Shown piece by piece: positions 53,413 to 62,878 of a stretch of DNA of 64,000 nt (positions are counted from its first letter, which is position 1; each line of letters begins with the position of its first letter). A model generated the notes under the pieces. It was not told where the DNA came from and did no database searches. It was given only the letters and a program-made list of their open reading frames with translations. The translations under genes and the position numbers were made by a program. The stretch is from Marinibacterium profundimaris (GTDB lineage Bacteria; Pseudomonadota; Alphaproteobacteria; Rhodobacterales; Rhodobacteraceae), in the NCBI RefSeq assembly GCF_002210095.1, contig NZ_AQQR01000005.1:248001-312000 (forward strand). Direction: 5' to 3'.

Positions 53413-55185
53413 TCAGAACGGCCAGAACACCAGGATCGCCGGGACCGAGGCCGCCACGATCAGGATCTCCAGAGGCAGCCCCATCCGCCAGTAATCGCCA
53501 AAGCGATAGCCCCCGGGGCCCAGGATCAGCGTGTTGTTCTTGTGCCCGATCGGCGTCAGGAACGCCGCCGAGGCCGCCACCGCCACCGCCATCAGGAACG
53601 GATCGGGCGAGACATCGAGCGATTGCGCCATCTGGATCCCCACCGGGGCGGCCACGATCGTCGTCGCCGTGTTGTTCAGCACGTCCGACAGCGTCATCGT
53701 CACCACCATCAGCACCGCCAGGATCGCCCAGGCCGGCATCCCGTCGGTCAGCCCCACCAGGGCCCCCGCGATCAGCTCGGTCCCGCCCGAACTTTCCAGC
53801 GCCGTGCCCAGCGGGATCATCGAGCCCAGCAGCACGACGACGGGCCATTCCACGTGGGTATAGACCTCGGCCACCGGCACGATCCGGGTCAGCACGAAGG
53901 CCACCACCACGACCCCCAGCGCGATCGGAAGGTCGATCAGCCCGACGCTCGCCGCCAGGACACCGGCGGCGAAAAGGCCGATGGCCAGCCAGGTCTTGTC
54001 GTTCTCCGTCACCGCCAGGCCGCGCGTCGCCAGCGGCAGACAGCCCAGCCATTCGGTCACGTGGGATCCGGTCTCGCGCGGGCACAGCAGCAGCAGGATG
54101 TCGCCCGGCCGCACATCCGCCTGCCGCACCCGCCGCGTGATCCGCGCGCCCTGGCGCGAGATCCCCAGCAGCACAGTGTTGTAGCGCCAGTTCAGCCCCA
54201 GCCCCTGGGCCGACCGCCCCGCGATCCGCGCGCCCTCGGGCACCACGACCTCGATCACCTCCAGCCCGTCGCCGGCCGCCTTCAGCCGCTCTTCGCGGGC
54301 GTCATCGGTGAACGCCAGGTCCAGCGCGGCCCGGAACTCGTCCAGCGCCTCGGGCAGGGCCTCCAGCACCAGCGTGTCTCCGGCCTCCAGCCGGCTGCGC
54401 CGCGCCCGGCCATACAGCCGCTTGCCGCCCCGCATCAGGCCCAGAAGCGCCACGTCGGTCTTCTGCGCCACCTCCTCCAGCTCGTCCAGCCGCTTGCCGA
54501 TCTGCTTGCTCTCCTCCGGCACCGTCAGCTCGGCGATATAGGGCGACAGCTGTTCCTCGGCGCTGGTCCCGTTCTCGCGCGCGGGAATCAGGCGCCAGCC
54601 GATCAGCGCGACAAAGGCCAGCCCGGACAGGGCCGCCACGCCGCCGACGGGGGCGAAATCGAACATGCTGTAACTCTCGCCCAGCGTCTGCTGCCGGATC
54701 GAGGCGATGATGATGTTGGGCGGCGTGCCGATCAGCGTGACCATGCCGCCCAGGATCGTGGCAAAGCTCAGCGGCATCAGCGTCAGCGCCGGGTTGCGCC
54801 CCGCCTTGCGCGCGGTCTGGATATCCACCGGCATCAGCAGCGCCAGGGCCGCGACGTTGTTCATGAAGGCCGACAGCACCGCGCCGATCCCGCCCATGAT
54901 CGCGATATGCCCCGCCAGCCGGCGCGAGCTGTCCACCAGCGTGCGCGTGATCAGGTAGACCGCGCCCGACCGCACCAGCCCGGCCGAGACGATCAGCACC
55001 AGCGCGACCACCAGCGTCGCGGGATGGCCGAAGCCGGCAAAGGCCTCCTCCTCGGGCACGACGCCCAGCACCACGCCCGCCATCAGGGCGGCGAAGGCGA
55101 CAAGGTCATAGCGGAACCGCCCCCAGAGCAGCAGCGCGAAGACGGCCACGAAAAGCACGAAGATGATGATCTGGTCCTGGGTCAT
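53413..55185 (-). CDS. SLC13-type anion transporter with two RCK_C domains
   Basis: A 590-residue transporter of the DASS/ArsB-like (SLC13) superfamily. Membrane halves carry FMNNVAALALLMPV and TILGGMVTLIGTPPNIIIA, and in the second half VLNNTATTIVAAPVGI and LTPIGHKNNTLILGPGGY, the mirrored Asn-rich hairpin loops of the family. Between them, about residues 215-390, lie two TrkA-C-type (RCK_C) regulatory domains. Sulfate, dicarboxylate or another anion is possible; the sequence does not decide. The ATG at 55185 has a CGGAG site. Confidence 0.88.
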   Translation of the reverse strand: MTQDQIIIFVLFVAVFALLLWGRFRYDLVAFAALMAGVVLGVVPEEEAFAGFGHPATLVVALVLIVSAGLVRSGAVYLITRTLVDSSRRLAGHIAIMGGIGAVLSAFMNNVAALALLMPVDIQTARKAGRNPALTLMPLSFATILGGMVTLIGTPPNIIIASIRQQTLGESYSMFDFAPVGGVAALSGLAFVALIGWRLIPARENGTSAEEQLSPYIAELTVPEESKQIGKRLDELEEVAQKTDVALLGLMRGGKRLYGRARRSRLEAGDTLVLEALPEALDEFRAALDLAFTDDAREERLKAAGDGLEVIEVVVPEGARIAGRSAQGLGLNWRYNTVLLGISRQGARITRRVRQADVRPGDILLLLCPRETGSHVTEWLGCLPLATRGLAVTENDKTWLAIGLFAAGVLAASVGLIDLPIALGVVVVAFVLTRIVPVAEVYTHVEWPVVVLLGSMIPLGTALESSGGTELIAGALVGLTDGMPAWAILAVLMVVTMTLSDVLNNTATTIVAAPVGIQMAQSLDVSPDPFLMAVAVAASAAFLTPIGHKNNTLILGPGGYRFGDYWRMGLPLEILIVAASVPAILVFWPF

Positions 55186-55418
55186 GGGGGCTCCGGTGGC
55201 ATGAGGTCGGACGCCATCAGATAGGACGCCGGACCTCAGGACAAGTGGCCGCAGCCCGCGCCGGGGCAGGGGCATCGCCCAAGCCCGCCCGGCGGCCGTG
55301 CAGGGGACTGCGGCCTGGTCTCACGACCGCGTGAGGGCAGGGGGTTTGGCGTGTGTTGCCTGGATGCAGGTATCGTATAAGCTTAGAAAGATCCGTCGGA
55401 AACAGAAGGATCTACGTC

Positions 55419-57293
55419 ATGACAGCCTGGTCCTGCCGCGCAGCGCTTCTTTGTGGCACCCTCATCCTGGGCGGCTCCGCCGCCGCGCAGGAGATCGCCG
55501 ACAGCATCTACATGGGCGGCCCGATCCTGACGATCGACGACACCAACCCGGGGGCCGAGGCCGTCGCGGTGAAGGATGGGCTGATCCTTGCCGTGGGCGA
55601 TCTGTCCGACATCACCCCCCACCAGGGCGACGCGACGGAGGTCATCGACCTGCGCGGCCGCGCGCTGCTGCCGGGCTTTGTCGACAGCCATGGCCACGTG
55701 GTCTTTGGCGGGCTGCAGGCGCTGTCGGCCAACCTGCTGGCGCCGCCTGACGGCACGGTCACCGACATCGCCAGCCTGCAGGACACCCTGCGCGGCTGGG
55801 CCGGGGACAACGCCGCGGCGGTGGACCAGATGCAGATGATCATCGGCTTCGGCTACGACAACGCCCAGCTGGCCGAGCTGCGCCATCCGACGCGGCAGGA
55901 TCTCGACGCGGTCTCGACCGAGGTTCCGGTGATCATCGTGCACCAGTCGGGCCACCTGGGCGTGGCCAATTCGAAGCTGCTGGAGATGGCCGGGGTCGAC
56001 AGCGACACGCCGGACCCGGCGGGTGGCGTGATCCAGCGCGCCGCGGACGGCACGCCGAACGGGGTGCTCGAGGAATATGCCTTCTTCAACACGCTTGTGC
56101 CGCTGCTGGGCGATTTCGGGTCCGAGGGGCTGGATGCCTTCGCGCGCGCGGGGGCCGGGATGTGGGCCAGCTTCGGCTATACGACGGCGCAGGACGGCCG
56201 GTCCTCGGGCGGGATCGTCGAGGCGCTGAAGCGGATCGACGCGGCGGGCAACCTGCCGATCGACGTGATTGCCTACCCGGATGTGCTGGAAGCGCCGGAC
56301 TACATCGAGGCCAATGTCTCGACCGATTACACCGGCCATGTGCGCGTGGGCGGCTGCAAGCTGACCATCGACGGCTCGCCCCAGGGCTTCACCGCCCTGC
56401 GCGACCGGCCCTATTACGAGCCGGTGGGCGATTACCCGGCCGGCTACGCGGGCTATGCCGCCATCGACATGCAGCAGACCCAGGACGCGGTGAACTGGTG
56501 CTACGAACGCGGCATCCAGGTTATTACCCATGCCAATGGCGAGGGCGCCTCGGACATGCTGATCGCCGCGCTGAAATCGGCGCAGGAGACCTATGGCGAT
56601 CCGGGCAACCGCCCCGTGCTGATCCACGGCCAGTTCTTGCGCGAGGACCAGGTGGACAGCTTCCGCGACCTGGACGTCTTCATGTCGCTCTTCCCGATGC
56701 ATACGTTCTACTGGGGCGACTGGCACCGCGATCACACGGTGGGGCCGGTGAATGCCGACAACATCTCGCCCACCGGCTGGGTGCGGACGCGGGGCATGAT
56801 GTTCGGCTCGCACCATGACGCGCCGGTGGCTTTGCCCGACAGCATGCGGATCCTGGACGCGACGGTGACGCGGAGGACGCGGTCTGGCGACATCCTGGGG
56901 CCCGACCAGCGGGTCGACGTGATGACGGCGCTGAAGGCGATGACGATCTGGCCGGCCTGGCAGCAGTTCGAGGAGGACCGCAAGGGCAGCATCGAGGTCG
57001 GCAAGCTGGCCGATTTCGTGATCCTGTCGGATGATCCGACGGCGGTGGACCCCGAGACGCTGGACCAGCTGCAGGTGATGGCGACGATCAAGGACGGCGT
57101 TCGGATCTTTGAGGCGGCCGAGGGCGAGCAGAAGGGCGAGCTGCGCCGCCTGCCGCTGATGGACGACCCGGTGACGGCGCACCGCTTCATGCACGCCATG
57201 ACCCGCGGCTTCGGTGTCGAACGCGCGCCGGGCTGCATGCTGTCCGAGGCCGCCTGCCGCGGCCTCTTCGGCGGCCTCTACACCCGCATGTGA
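55419..57293 (+). CDS. secreted metal-dependent amidohydrolase (YtcJ-like)
   Basis: A 624-residue amidohydrolase of the imidazolonepropionase/YtcJ (Amidohydro_3) type. A signal peptide (residues 1-23, ending GSAAAQ) precedes the TIM-barrel enzyme with the metal motif [15 protein letters not shown], Lys-containing [15 protein letters not shown], His in VITHANGEG and in [10 protein letters not shown], and the closing [19 protein letters not shown]. Such enzymes hydrolyse amides or cyclic amides; the substrate is unknown. AGAAGGA precedes the ATG at 55419. Confidence 0.88.
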   Translation: MTAWSCRAALLCGTLILGGSAAAQEIADSIYMGGPILTIDDTNPGAEAVAVKDGLILAVGDLSDITPHQGDATEVIDLRGRALLPGFVDSHGHVVFGGLQALSANLLAPPDGTVTDIASLQDTLRGWAGDNAAAVDQMQMIIGFGYDNAQLAELRHPTRQDLDAVSTEVPVIIVHQSGHLGVANSKLLEMAGVDSDTPDPAGGVIQRAADGTPNGVLEEYAFFNTLVPLLGDFGSEGLDAFARAGAGMWASFGYTTAQDGRSSGGIVEALKRIDAAGNLPIDVIAYPDVLEAPDYIEANVSTDYTGHVRVGGCKLTIDGSPQGFTALRDRPYYEPVGDYPAGYAGYAAIDMQQTQDAVNWCYERGIQVITHANGEGASDMLIAALKSAQETYGDPGNRPVLIHGQFLREDQVDSFRDLDVFMSLFPMHTFYWGDWHRDHTVGPVNADNISPTGWVRTRGMMFGSHHDAPVALPDSMRILDATVTRRTRSGDILGPDQRVDVMTALKAMTIWPAWQQFEEDRKGSIEVGKLADFVILSDDPTAVDPETLDQLQVMATIKDGVRIFEAAEGEQKGELRRLPLMDDPVTAHRFMHAMTRGFGVERAPGCMLSEAACRGLFGGLYTRM

Positions 57294-57497
57294 CAGGTCA
57301 GGCCCGGCCCGCGCTGCGCGCGCGGGCCGGGGGCTTCGGTAGCCTCGCTGCGCTCGGATATCCTTGCTGGCGGCGCTCGCTTCGCTCGCGCCGGGCCGGC
57401 GGGGGCCGCGCTTCGCGTGGCAGGACGGGCACAAGGACCGGGCCACGCGGCAGACTTGCCCCGCGAACCGGCCCGGCGAGGGCCATGCGAATTCTGA
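57294..57497. other. hairpin-rich intergenic stretch before yebC
   Basis: With the next 167 bases this forms a 371-base gap. A hairpin with an 11-bp stem (57303-57313 with 57321-57331) lies ten bases after the amidohydrolase stop and may end its transcript. Several smaller hairpins with cttcg-type loops follow up to about 57420. No gene is seen. Confidence 0.5.
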
Positions 57498-57567
57498 ACG
57501 AATTCCTAATCCGCCGCTGTAACCCCTTGAAATCCCTCAACCGGCGTCGTGTCCCACGCGTGGGACA
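57498..57567 (+). repeat. copy 2 of the 70-bp dispersed element with 18-bp palindrome
   Basis: Ungapped match to the minus strand of 35097-35166 (53 of 70), with conserved blocks aatccgcc, tgtaaccc and the terminal palindrome tgtcccacgcgtgggaca at 57550-57567. It lies 97 bases before the yebC start. Confidence 0.65.
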
Positions 57568-57664
57568 TGGCTTGCATCCCGCGCTCCCCTTGCCCTTGCC
57601 CCGCCCCCTGGCCTATATCCGCCGACAGAATTCATCCCGAGACGTCCGCAGGGGAGAGACCCAC

Positions 57665-58405
57665 ATGGCCGGCCATTCAAAATGGGCCAACATCCAGCAT
57701 CGGAAGGGGCGCCAGGACGCGGCCCGGTCGAAGCTGTTTTCGAAGCTGTCGAAAGAGATCACCGTCGCCGCGAAGATGGGCGACCCCGACCCCGAGAAGA
57801 ACCCGCGCCTGCGCCTGGCGGTGAAGGAGGCCAAGTCGAACTCGGTCCCCAAGGACGTGATCGACCGCGCGATCAAGAAGGCGACCGGCGGCGACAGCGA
57901 GGATTACGAGGAAATCCGCTACGAGGGCTATGGCCCCAACGGCGTGGCGGTCATCGTCGAGGCGATGACCGACAACCGCAACCGCACCGCTTCGAACGTC
58001 CGGTCCACCTTCTCCAAGAACGGCGGCAACCTGGGCGAGACGGGCTCGGTGGGCTTCATGTTCGAACGCAAGGGCGAGGTGACCTACCCCGCTGACGCGG
58101 GCGACGCCGACGCGGTCTTCGAGGCGGCGATCGAGGCGGGCGCCGAGGACGTGGAAAGCTCGGAAGAGGGGCACGTGATCTGGTGCGCCGATACCGACCT
58201 GAACGACGTGGCGACCGCGCTTGAAAGCGCACTGGGCGAGAGCGAGAGCACCAAGCTGGTGTGGAAGCCCACCACCACGACGGAGATGGACCTCGACAAC
58301 ATGCAGAAGCTGATGAAGCTGATCGATGCGCTGGAAGACGACGATGACGTGCAGCGCGTGACGACGAACTTCGAAGCCTCGGACGAGGTCATGGAAGCGC
58401 TGTGA
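57665..58405 (+). CDS. YebC/PmpR-family protein
   Basis: A 246-residue protein of the YebC/PmpR (TACO1) family: [19 protein letters not shown] at the N terminus, [20 protein letters not shown] and [18 protein letters not shown]. Members were annotated as transcriptional regulators, but several are now linked to translation through ribosomes stalled at proline stretches. Full length. The ATG at 57665 follows GGGGAGAG. Confidence 0.95.
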   Translation: MAGHSKWANIQHRKGRQDAARSKLFSKLSKEITVAAKMGDPDPEKNPRLRLAVKEAKSNSVPKDVIDRAIKKATGGDSEDYEEIRYEGYGPNGVAVIVEAMTDNRNRTASNVRSTFSKNGGNLGETGSVGFMFERKGEVTYPADAGDADAVFEAAIEAGAEDVESSEEGHVIWCADTDLNDVATALESALGESESTKLVWKPTTTTEMDLDNMQKLMKLIDALEDDDDVQRVTTNFEASDEVMEAL

Positions 58406-58429
58406 TCCGGCGCTGAGACAGGAACCGGC

Positions 58430-58457
58430 GGCTCCCTTCGGGGGGCCATTTTCTTTT
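58430..58457 (+). terminator. intrinsic terminator after yebC
   Basis: A 7-bp stem with a TTCG loop, followed by attttctttt, 24 bases after the yebC stop. Confidence 0.75.
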
Positions 58458-58541
58458 GCGGCAGGCTATGTGCCAGATGCGCGCCGCCCCCCGGAGACCC
58501 GGCGCGGCCGGGATCTCCGTTACAGGGAGGCGCGACAGGGA

Positions 58542-58799
58542 TCAGCCGCTGACGTAGGGGGTGTCCTTGCGGGGCCGCCAGAAGACCTTCTGGTTGTGCA
58601 GCTTGCCCAGAAGCTCGTGCGTCTCGGTCAGCTCGGTCTGGATATCGTCCAGCTCGGCCGCGCGGGTCGCTTCGTCCATCTCCTGTGCCAGCAGGCGCAG
58701 GCGCTTCAGCGACAGGTCCTTCTTGGCCTGCTGCAGGGCGTTTTCGATCAGTTCCATGTCCTGCAGGCCGAGTTCGAAATTGCGGTTGTACTTGCCCAA
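58542..58799 (-). CDS. small conserved-looking coiled-coil protein of unknown function
   Basis: An 85-residue protein, starting (TTG) LGKYNRNFELGLQDMELIE and continuing with charged helix (ALQQAKKDLSLKRLRLLAQE, ELDDIQTELTETHELLGKL) and the tail FWRPRKDTPYVSG. The heptad-like Leu spacing suggests a coiled coil. The TTG at 58799 is chosen because GGAGAGG lies just upstream; an ATG at 58856 is in frame but has no such site. I do not recognise a function. Confidence 0.7.
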   Translation of the reverse strand: MGKYNRNFELGLQDMELIENALQQAKKDLSLKRLRLLAQEMDEATRAAELDDIQTELTETHELLGKLHNQKVFWRPRKDTPYVSG

Positions 58800-58900
58800 G
58801 AATCCTCTCCCGGTGTGGAGTTTCCGATAGGAAATCCATGGGACAAATGGAGACATTTCGCAAGCGCGATTGGTTGCGACGTATCATATTCCCGCTGCGA

Positions 58901-58915
58901 CATAAGCAACGCTTA
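58901..58915. promoter_or_regulatory. inverted repeat ataagc-aac-gcttat upstream of lysE-like gene
   Basis: A 6-bp AT-rich inverted repeat in the 244-base divergent region between the small coiled-coil gene and the LysE-type exporter. It may be an operator; LysE/ArgO genes are often controlled by a LysR-type regulator, but no regulator gene is present here. Confidence 0.3.
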
Positions 58916-59043
58916 TCGTGCTGGCGCGGGATCGGGCAGGCGGGCCGCCAGCTTGACCGGGGCGGCGTCACGCGGCGAAGCGCCGGGATGGACGCCCCGG
59001 GGCGGCCTTGCTACGGGAGGGCGAACCTGACGGGATTGCGCAC

Positions 59044-59643
59044 ATGATGTCATCGGCCCTTGCCGGCTTTGCGCTGGGATTGTCGCTGATTCTGGCGATC
59101 GGCGCCCAGAACGCCTATGTGCTGCGCCAGGGGCTGCGGCGCGAGCACGTGTTCTGGGTCTGCCTGACCTGCGCGGTGTCGGATGCGGCCCTGATCCTGG
59201 CCGGCGTCACCGGGTTCGGCGCCCTGGCCGAGCGCTGGCCCTGGTTTGCCGAAGCGATGCGCTGGGGCGGGGTCGCCTTCCTGCTGGTCTACGGTCTGCG
59301 CAGTTTCCGCGCGGCGCTGGCGGGCGGAGAGACCCTGCGCGCCGAGGGGCAGGAGCCGGTGCGGTTGCGTGCGGTGGTGCTGACCATGCTGGCGCTGACC
59401 TGGCTGAACCCGCATGTCTACCTGGATACCGTGGTGCTGCTGGGCTCGGTCTCGGCACAATATCCCAGCGGGACGGGCTTTGCCCTGGGCGCGACGCTGG
59501 CCAGCTTCGTCTTCTTCTTCGCGCTGGGGTATGGCGCGCGGGCGCTGGCACCGGTCTTTGCGCGGCCCCGCGCCTGGCAATGGCTGGACGCGGGCGTGGG
59601 CCTGGTGATGTGGGCCATCGCCCTGAAACTCGTGCTGATGTAA
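59044..59643 (+). CDS. LysE/ArgO-family amino acid exporter
   Basis: A 199-residue membrane protein with about six segments. The family signature is near the start (ALGLSLILAIGAQNAYVLRQ) and in the middle (ALTWLNPHVYLDTVVLLGS). It resembles exporters of basic amino acids (LysE, ArgO). Start is ATG 59044 or 59047; the ribosome-binding site is weak. The EamA-type gene follows after 40 bases, possibly in the same transcript. Confidence 0.88.
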   Translation: MMSSALAGFALGLSLILAIGAQNAYVLRQGLRREHVFWVCLTCAVSDAALILAGVTGFGALAERWPWFAEAMRWGGVAFLLVYGLRSFRAALAGGETLRAEGQEPVRLRAVVLTMLALTWLNPHVYLDTVVLLGSVSAQYPSGTGFALGATLASFVFFFALGYGARALAPVFARPRAWQWLDAGVGLVMWAIALKLVLM

Positions 59644-59683
59644 TCCACTTGCGCCGAGCATGTAATCTGGTGTTCATGGCCGC

Positions 59684-60589
59684 ATGCCAAATCCTGCTCC
59701 GTCCCGCCCCCTTGCCGGTATCCTGTGGATGCTGGTCACCGGGCTTTGTTTCGTTGCCGTCACCGCGCTGGTGAAGGTGCTGGGCCCCCGCATTCCTGCG
59801 GTGGAATCGGCCTTTCTGCGCTATGTGATCGGCCTTGTCCTGCTGACCCCGCTGCTGTTGCGGCTGAAGATCCGCGAGCTTGGCTGGGAGATGCAGGGGC
59901 TGTTCGCGGTGCGGGGGATCCTGCACGCGGTCGGCGTGGGCTGCTGGTTCTTCGCGATGGCGCGGATCCCGATCGCCGAGGTGACGGCGCTGAACTACCT
60001 GTCGCCGGTCTATGTGACGATCGGGGCGGCGATCTTCCTGGGCGAGACGCTGGCGCTGCGCCGGATCCTGGCGGTTGTGGCGGCGCTGGTCGGGATGGTG
60101 ATCATCCTGCGCCCGGGGTTCCGCGAAGTCGGGCCGGGGCAGATCGCGATGCTGTTCACCGGGCTCGTCTTCGGCATCTCCTACCTGATGACCAAGGTGC
60201 TGGCGGACCGGGCCGACGCGGCGATGGTGGTCGCGATGCTGTCGGTCTGGGTGGCGATCAGCCTGGCGCCGGTGGCTCTGATGCACTGGGTCTGGCCGAC
60301 CTGGGCCGAGTTGGGGATCCTGCTGTGTGTCGCCTTTTTCGCGACGGCGGGGCATTTCACCATGACCCTGGCGATGAAGGCGGCCCCGGTGGCGGTGACG
60401 CAGCCGGTCACCTTCCTGCAGCTGATCTGGGCGACCCTGCTGGGCGTCGCCGTCTTTGCCGAGCCGGTGGATGGCTGGGTGATGGTCGGCGGCGGGGTGA
60501 TCCTGGCCTCGGTCAGCTATATCGCCTGGCGGGAGGCGAAGCTGAAGCGGCGGAGCGTGACGCCGGCGGTGCCGGCAACGAAGGGGTAG
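59684..60589 (+). CDS. EamA-family (DMT) transporter
   Basis: A 301-residue, ten-segment transporter of the drug/metabolite superfamily with two EamA repeats (first about residues 10-140, second about 150-285; ALNYLSPVYVTIGAAIFLGE and PVTFLQLIWATLLGVAVFAE are the equivalent late segments). It probably exports a small metabolite; the substrate is unknown. It follows lysE on the same strand. Confidence 0.88.
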   Translation: MPNPAPSRPLAGILWMLVTGLCFVAVTALVKVLGPRIPAVESAFLRYVIGLVLLTPLLLRLKIRELGWEMQGLFAVRGILHAVGVGCWFFAMARIPIAEVTALNYLSPVYVTIGAAIFLGETLALRRILAVVAALVGMVIILRPGFREVGPGQIAMLFTGLVFGISYLMTKVLADRADAAMVVAMLSVWVAISLAPVALMHWVWPTWAELGILLCVAFFATAGHFTMTLAMKAAPVAVTQPVTFLQLIWATLLGVAVFAEPVDGWVMVGGGVILASVSYIAWREAKLKRRSVTPAVPATKG

Positions 60590-61019
60590 GGTGCCCGTGC
60601 GCTTCACTGAGGTGATCCAAGCAGGTTTGCAGGGGGCTTGAGAGCACCCGGCCCATAGCGATAGCGGCCTGCTGCGTTGGACACCAGGATTATCCGAAAC
60701 CGGAGCCGGGCCAGTGGCGGCCCGCGGGATGCCGCCGCACTGTCTGTGCGGGTGCGCTTTATGGTGCAATGACCCTCCTCGCGGGGAGGTCTCTCCAGGC
60801 TTCACCAAAGCGGCAGCCCGTGGGGGCGGGCCGCCGCTGGCCCGGCGCCTTCGGCTTGTTCCGGGCCGGGTTCGGAACGTCGGCCTTGCTCTTTCTCAGG
60901 GACCAGAGACGGCGTTTTCGGTGGTGGTTGCTGGACCAGGGGCCCGCGAGCCCAGATCGCGCAATAGAGCCTGGGCAGGGAGCGGCGCGCTCCCGTACCT
61001 GCGCACAGGACGCGACAGG
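60590..61019. other. 430-base intergenic region, possible repeat material
   Basis: Lies between the converging EamA and choV genes and has no supportable gene. It contains a hairpin gggagcg-gcg-cgctccc at 60978-60994 and other GC inverted repeats. The composition changes near 60620-60790. It may be repetitive intergenic DNA, but I find no terminal repeats or transposase fragment. Confidence 0.4.
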
Positions 61020-62045
61020 CTACCCCCGGGGATCCAGCAGCTTCGCGAGGATCCCGTTGCGCGTGATCTGGCCCAGCAGCGCGCCGTTTTCCGTCACGCC
61101 CACGGGCGCAGTATGGCCCTGGGTCGCCTCCATCACCTCGCGGATCGTTGCCGTGGGGGGCACGCTGGTCTGCGGCACGGTATCCGCAGGCTCCATCACG
61201 TCGCGGGCCGACAGCACGCCCAAGGGGTTCATATGCGCCACGAATTCCGCCACGTAGTCGGTCGCGGGGTTCGAGAAGATGTCCTTCGGCGTGCCGTGCT
61301 GCACGATCCGCCCGCCCTCCATGATGGCGATCCGGTCGCCCAGCTTGAAGGCCTCGTCCAGGTCGTGGCTGACGAAGACGATTGTCCGGTTCAGCTTCTG
61401 TTGCAACTCGATCAACTCGTCCTGCAGCCGCGCGCGGATCAGCGGGTCGAGCGCCGAGAAGGGCTCGTCCATCAGCAGGATCGGCGCTTCGGTCGCGAAG
61501 GCGCGGGCGAGGCCAACGCGCTGCTGCATGCCGCCGGAGAGCTCTCCGACCTTGCGGTCGGCCCAGTCCGACAGGCCCACGAGCTCCAGCTGGTGGTCGA
61601 CGCGCTTCGCCCGCTCGGCGCGGCGCAGCCCGGCCAGTTCGAGGCCCAGCCCGACGTTTTCGCGCACACTCCGCCAGGGCAGCAGGCCGAACTGCTGAAA
61701 GACCATCGCCACGCATTCCCGGCGCACCCGGCGCAGGTGCTCGGCGCTGGCCTGGGTGACATTGCAGGTCCAGTCGCCGTCGTTGATCGTGACCGAGCCG
61801 CGCACCACCGGGTTCAGCCCGTTGACCGCGCGCAGCAGCGTGGACTTGCCTGAGCCCGACAGCCCCATCAGCACCAGGATCTCGCCTTCCTCCACAGTGA
61901 GCGAGCAATCGTGGACGCCCAGCACCTGGCCAGTGGCTGACTGGATCTCGGACCGCTGCTGGCCCTCGTCCATCAGCGGCAGGGCGCGGTCGGGGTGATC
62001 GCCGAAGACGATCGAGACCTTGTCGAAGGAAACCGCGGTGCCCAT
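61020..62045 (-). CDS. choV: choline ABC transporter ATP-binding protein ChoV
   Basis: A 341-residue ATPase of the glycine-betaine/choline (OpuA/ProV) class. Walker A MGLSGSGKST, Q-loop FQQFGLLPW, signature LSGGMQQRVGLARA, Walker B ILLMDEPFSALDPL and switch His FVSHDLDEA. A C-terminal CBS-like extension (PPTATIREVMEATQGH) may sense osmolarity or nucleotides. Its start overlaps the choW stop by one base (TGATG). Confidence 0.93.
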   Translation of the reverse strand: MGTAVSFDKVSIVFGDHPDRALPLMDEGQQRSEIQSATGQVLGVHDCSLTVEEGEILVLMGLSGSGKSTLLRAVNGLNPVVRGSVTINDGDWTCNVTQASAEHLRRVRRECVAMVFQQFGLLPWRSVRENVGLGLELAGLRRAERAKRVDHQLELVGLSDWADRKVGELSGGMQQRVGLARAFATEAPILLMDEPFSALDPLIRARLQDELIELQQKLNRTIVFVSHDLDEAFKLGDRIAIMEGGRIVQHGTPKDIFSNPATDYVAEFVAHMNPLGVLSARDVMEPADTVPQTSVPPTATIREVMEATQGHTAPVGVTENGALLGQITRNGILAKLLDPRG

Positions 62046-62878
62046 CAGTCGCGCTCCATCCGCAGCATGCGGTCGAGCATGATGGCCACGACCACGATGA
62101 TGAAGCCCGATTCAAAACCGAGCGCCGTGTTGACCTGGTTCAGCGCGCGCACCACCGGCACGCCCAGCCCGTCGGCGCCGACCAGCGCGGCGATCACCAC
62201 CATGGACAGCGACAGCATGATGGTCTGGTTCAGCCCGGTCATGATCTGGGGCAGGGCATAGGGCAGTTCGACTTTCCACAGCGTCTGGCGCGGGGTGGCG
62301 CCAAAGGCCTGCGCGGCCTCCAGCAGCGCCTGCGGGGTCGAGGTCACGCCCAGGTGGGTCAGCCGGATCGGCGCGGGCAGCACGAAGATCACCGTGGCGA
62401 TCAGGCCCGGCACCATGCCGATGCCGAAGAAGACGATGGCGGGGATGAGATACACGAAGGTCGGCAGGGTCTGCATCAGGTCCAGCACCGGGCGCATGGC
62501 CTTGTAAAGCCGCGGCCGGTGGGCGGCGGCGATGCCGATGGGCGTGCCCACGCCCATGCAGACGATGCAGGCGCACAGCACCAGCGTCAGGCTTTCCAGC
62601 GTCTCTTCCCAATAGCCCTGGTTGAGGATGAAGAGAAAGCCCAGCACGACGAACAGGACGGTCTGCCAGCGGCGCTGCAGCGCCCAGGTGAGGCCCGCGA
62701 AGATCGCGACGATGATCAGCGGGTGCGGGGTTTCCAGCGCCCAGAGGATGCCCTCGATCAGGTTGTCGAGCGCGTCCGAGAGCCCGTCAAAGAACCAGCC
62801 GCCCCGGTCCTGCAGGAAATCGAAAACCGCGCTGGCCCACTGGCCCACGGGGATCTTGTGCTCGGTCAGCCAGTTCAT
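62045..62878 (-). CDS. choW: choline ABC transporter permease ChoW
   Basis: A 277-residue permease: an N-terminal region with WALETPHPLIIVAIFAGLTW, then a BPD_transp_1 domain with the ATPase-contacting loop EAAQAFGATPRQTLWKVELP (EAA motif). It forms the membrane channel with ChoV. In alphaproteobacteria choX normally precedes choW directly; here a DUF6946 gene intervenes, overlapping the choW start by four bases. Confidence 0.93.
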   Translation of the reverse strand: MNWLTEHKIPVGQWASAVFDFLQDRGGWFFDGLSDALDNLIEGILWALETPHPLIIVAIFAGLTWALQRRWQTVLFVVLGFLFILNQGYWEETLESLTLVLCACIVCMGVGTPIGIAAAHRPRLYKAMRPVLDLMQTLPTFVYLIPAIVFFGIGMVPGLIATVIFVLPAPIRLTHLGVTSTPQALLEAAQAFGATPRQTLWKVELPYALPQIMTGLNQTIMLSLSMVVIAALVGADGLGVPVVRALNQVNTALGFESGFIIVVVAIMLDRMLRMERD

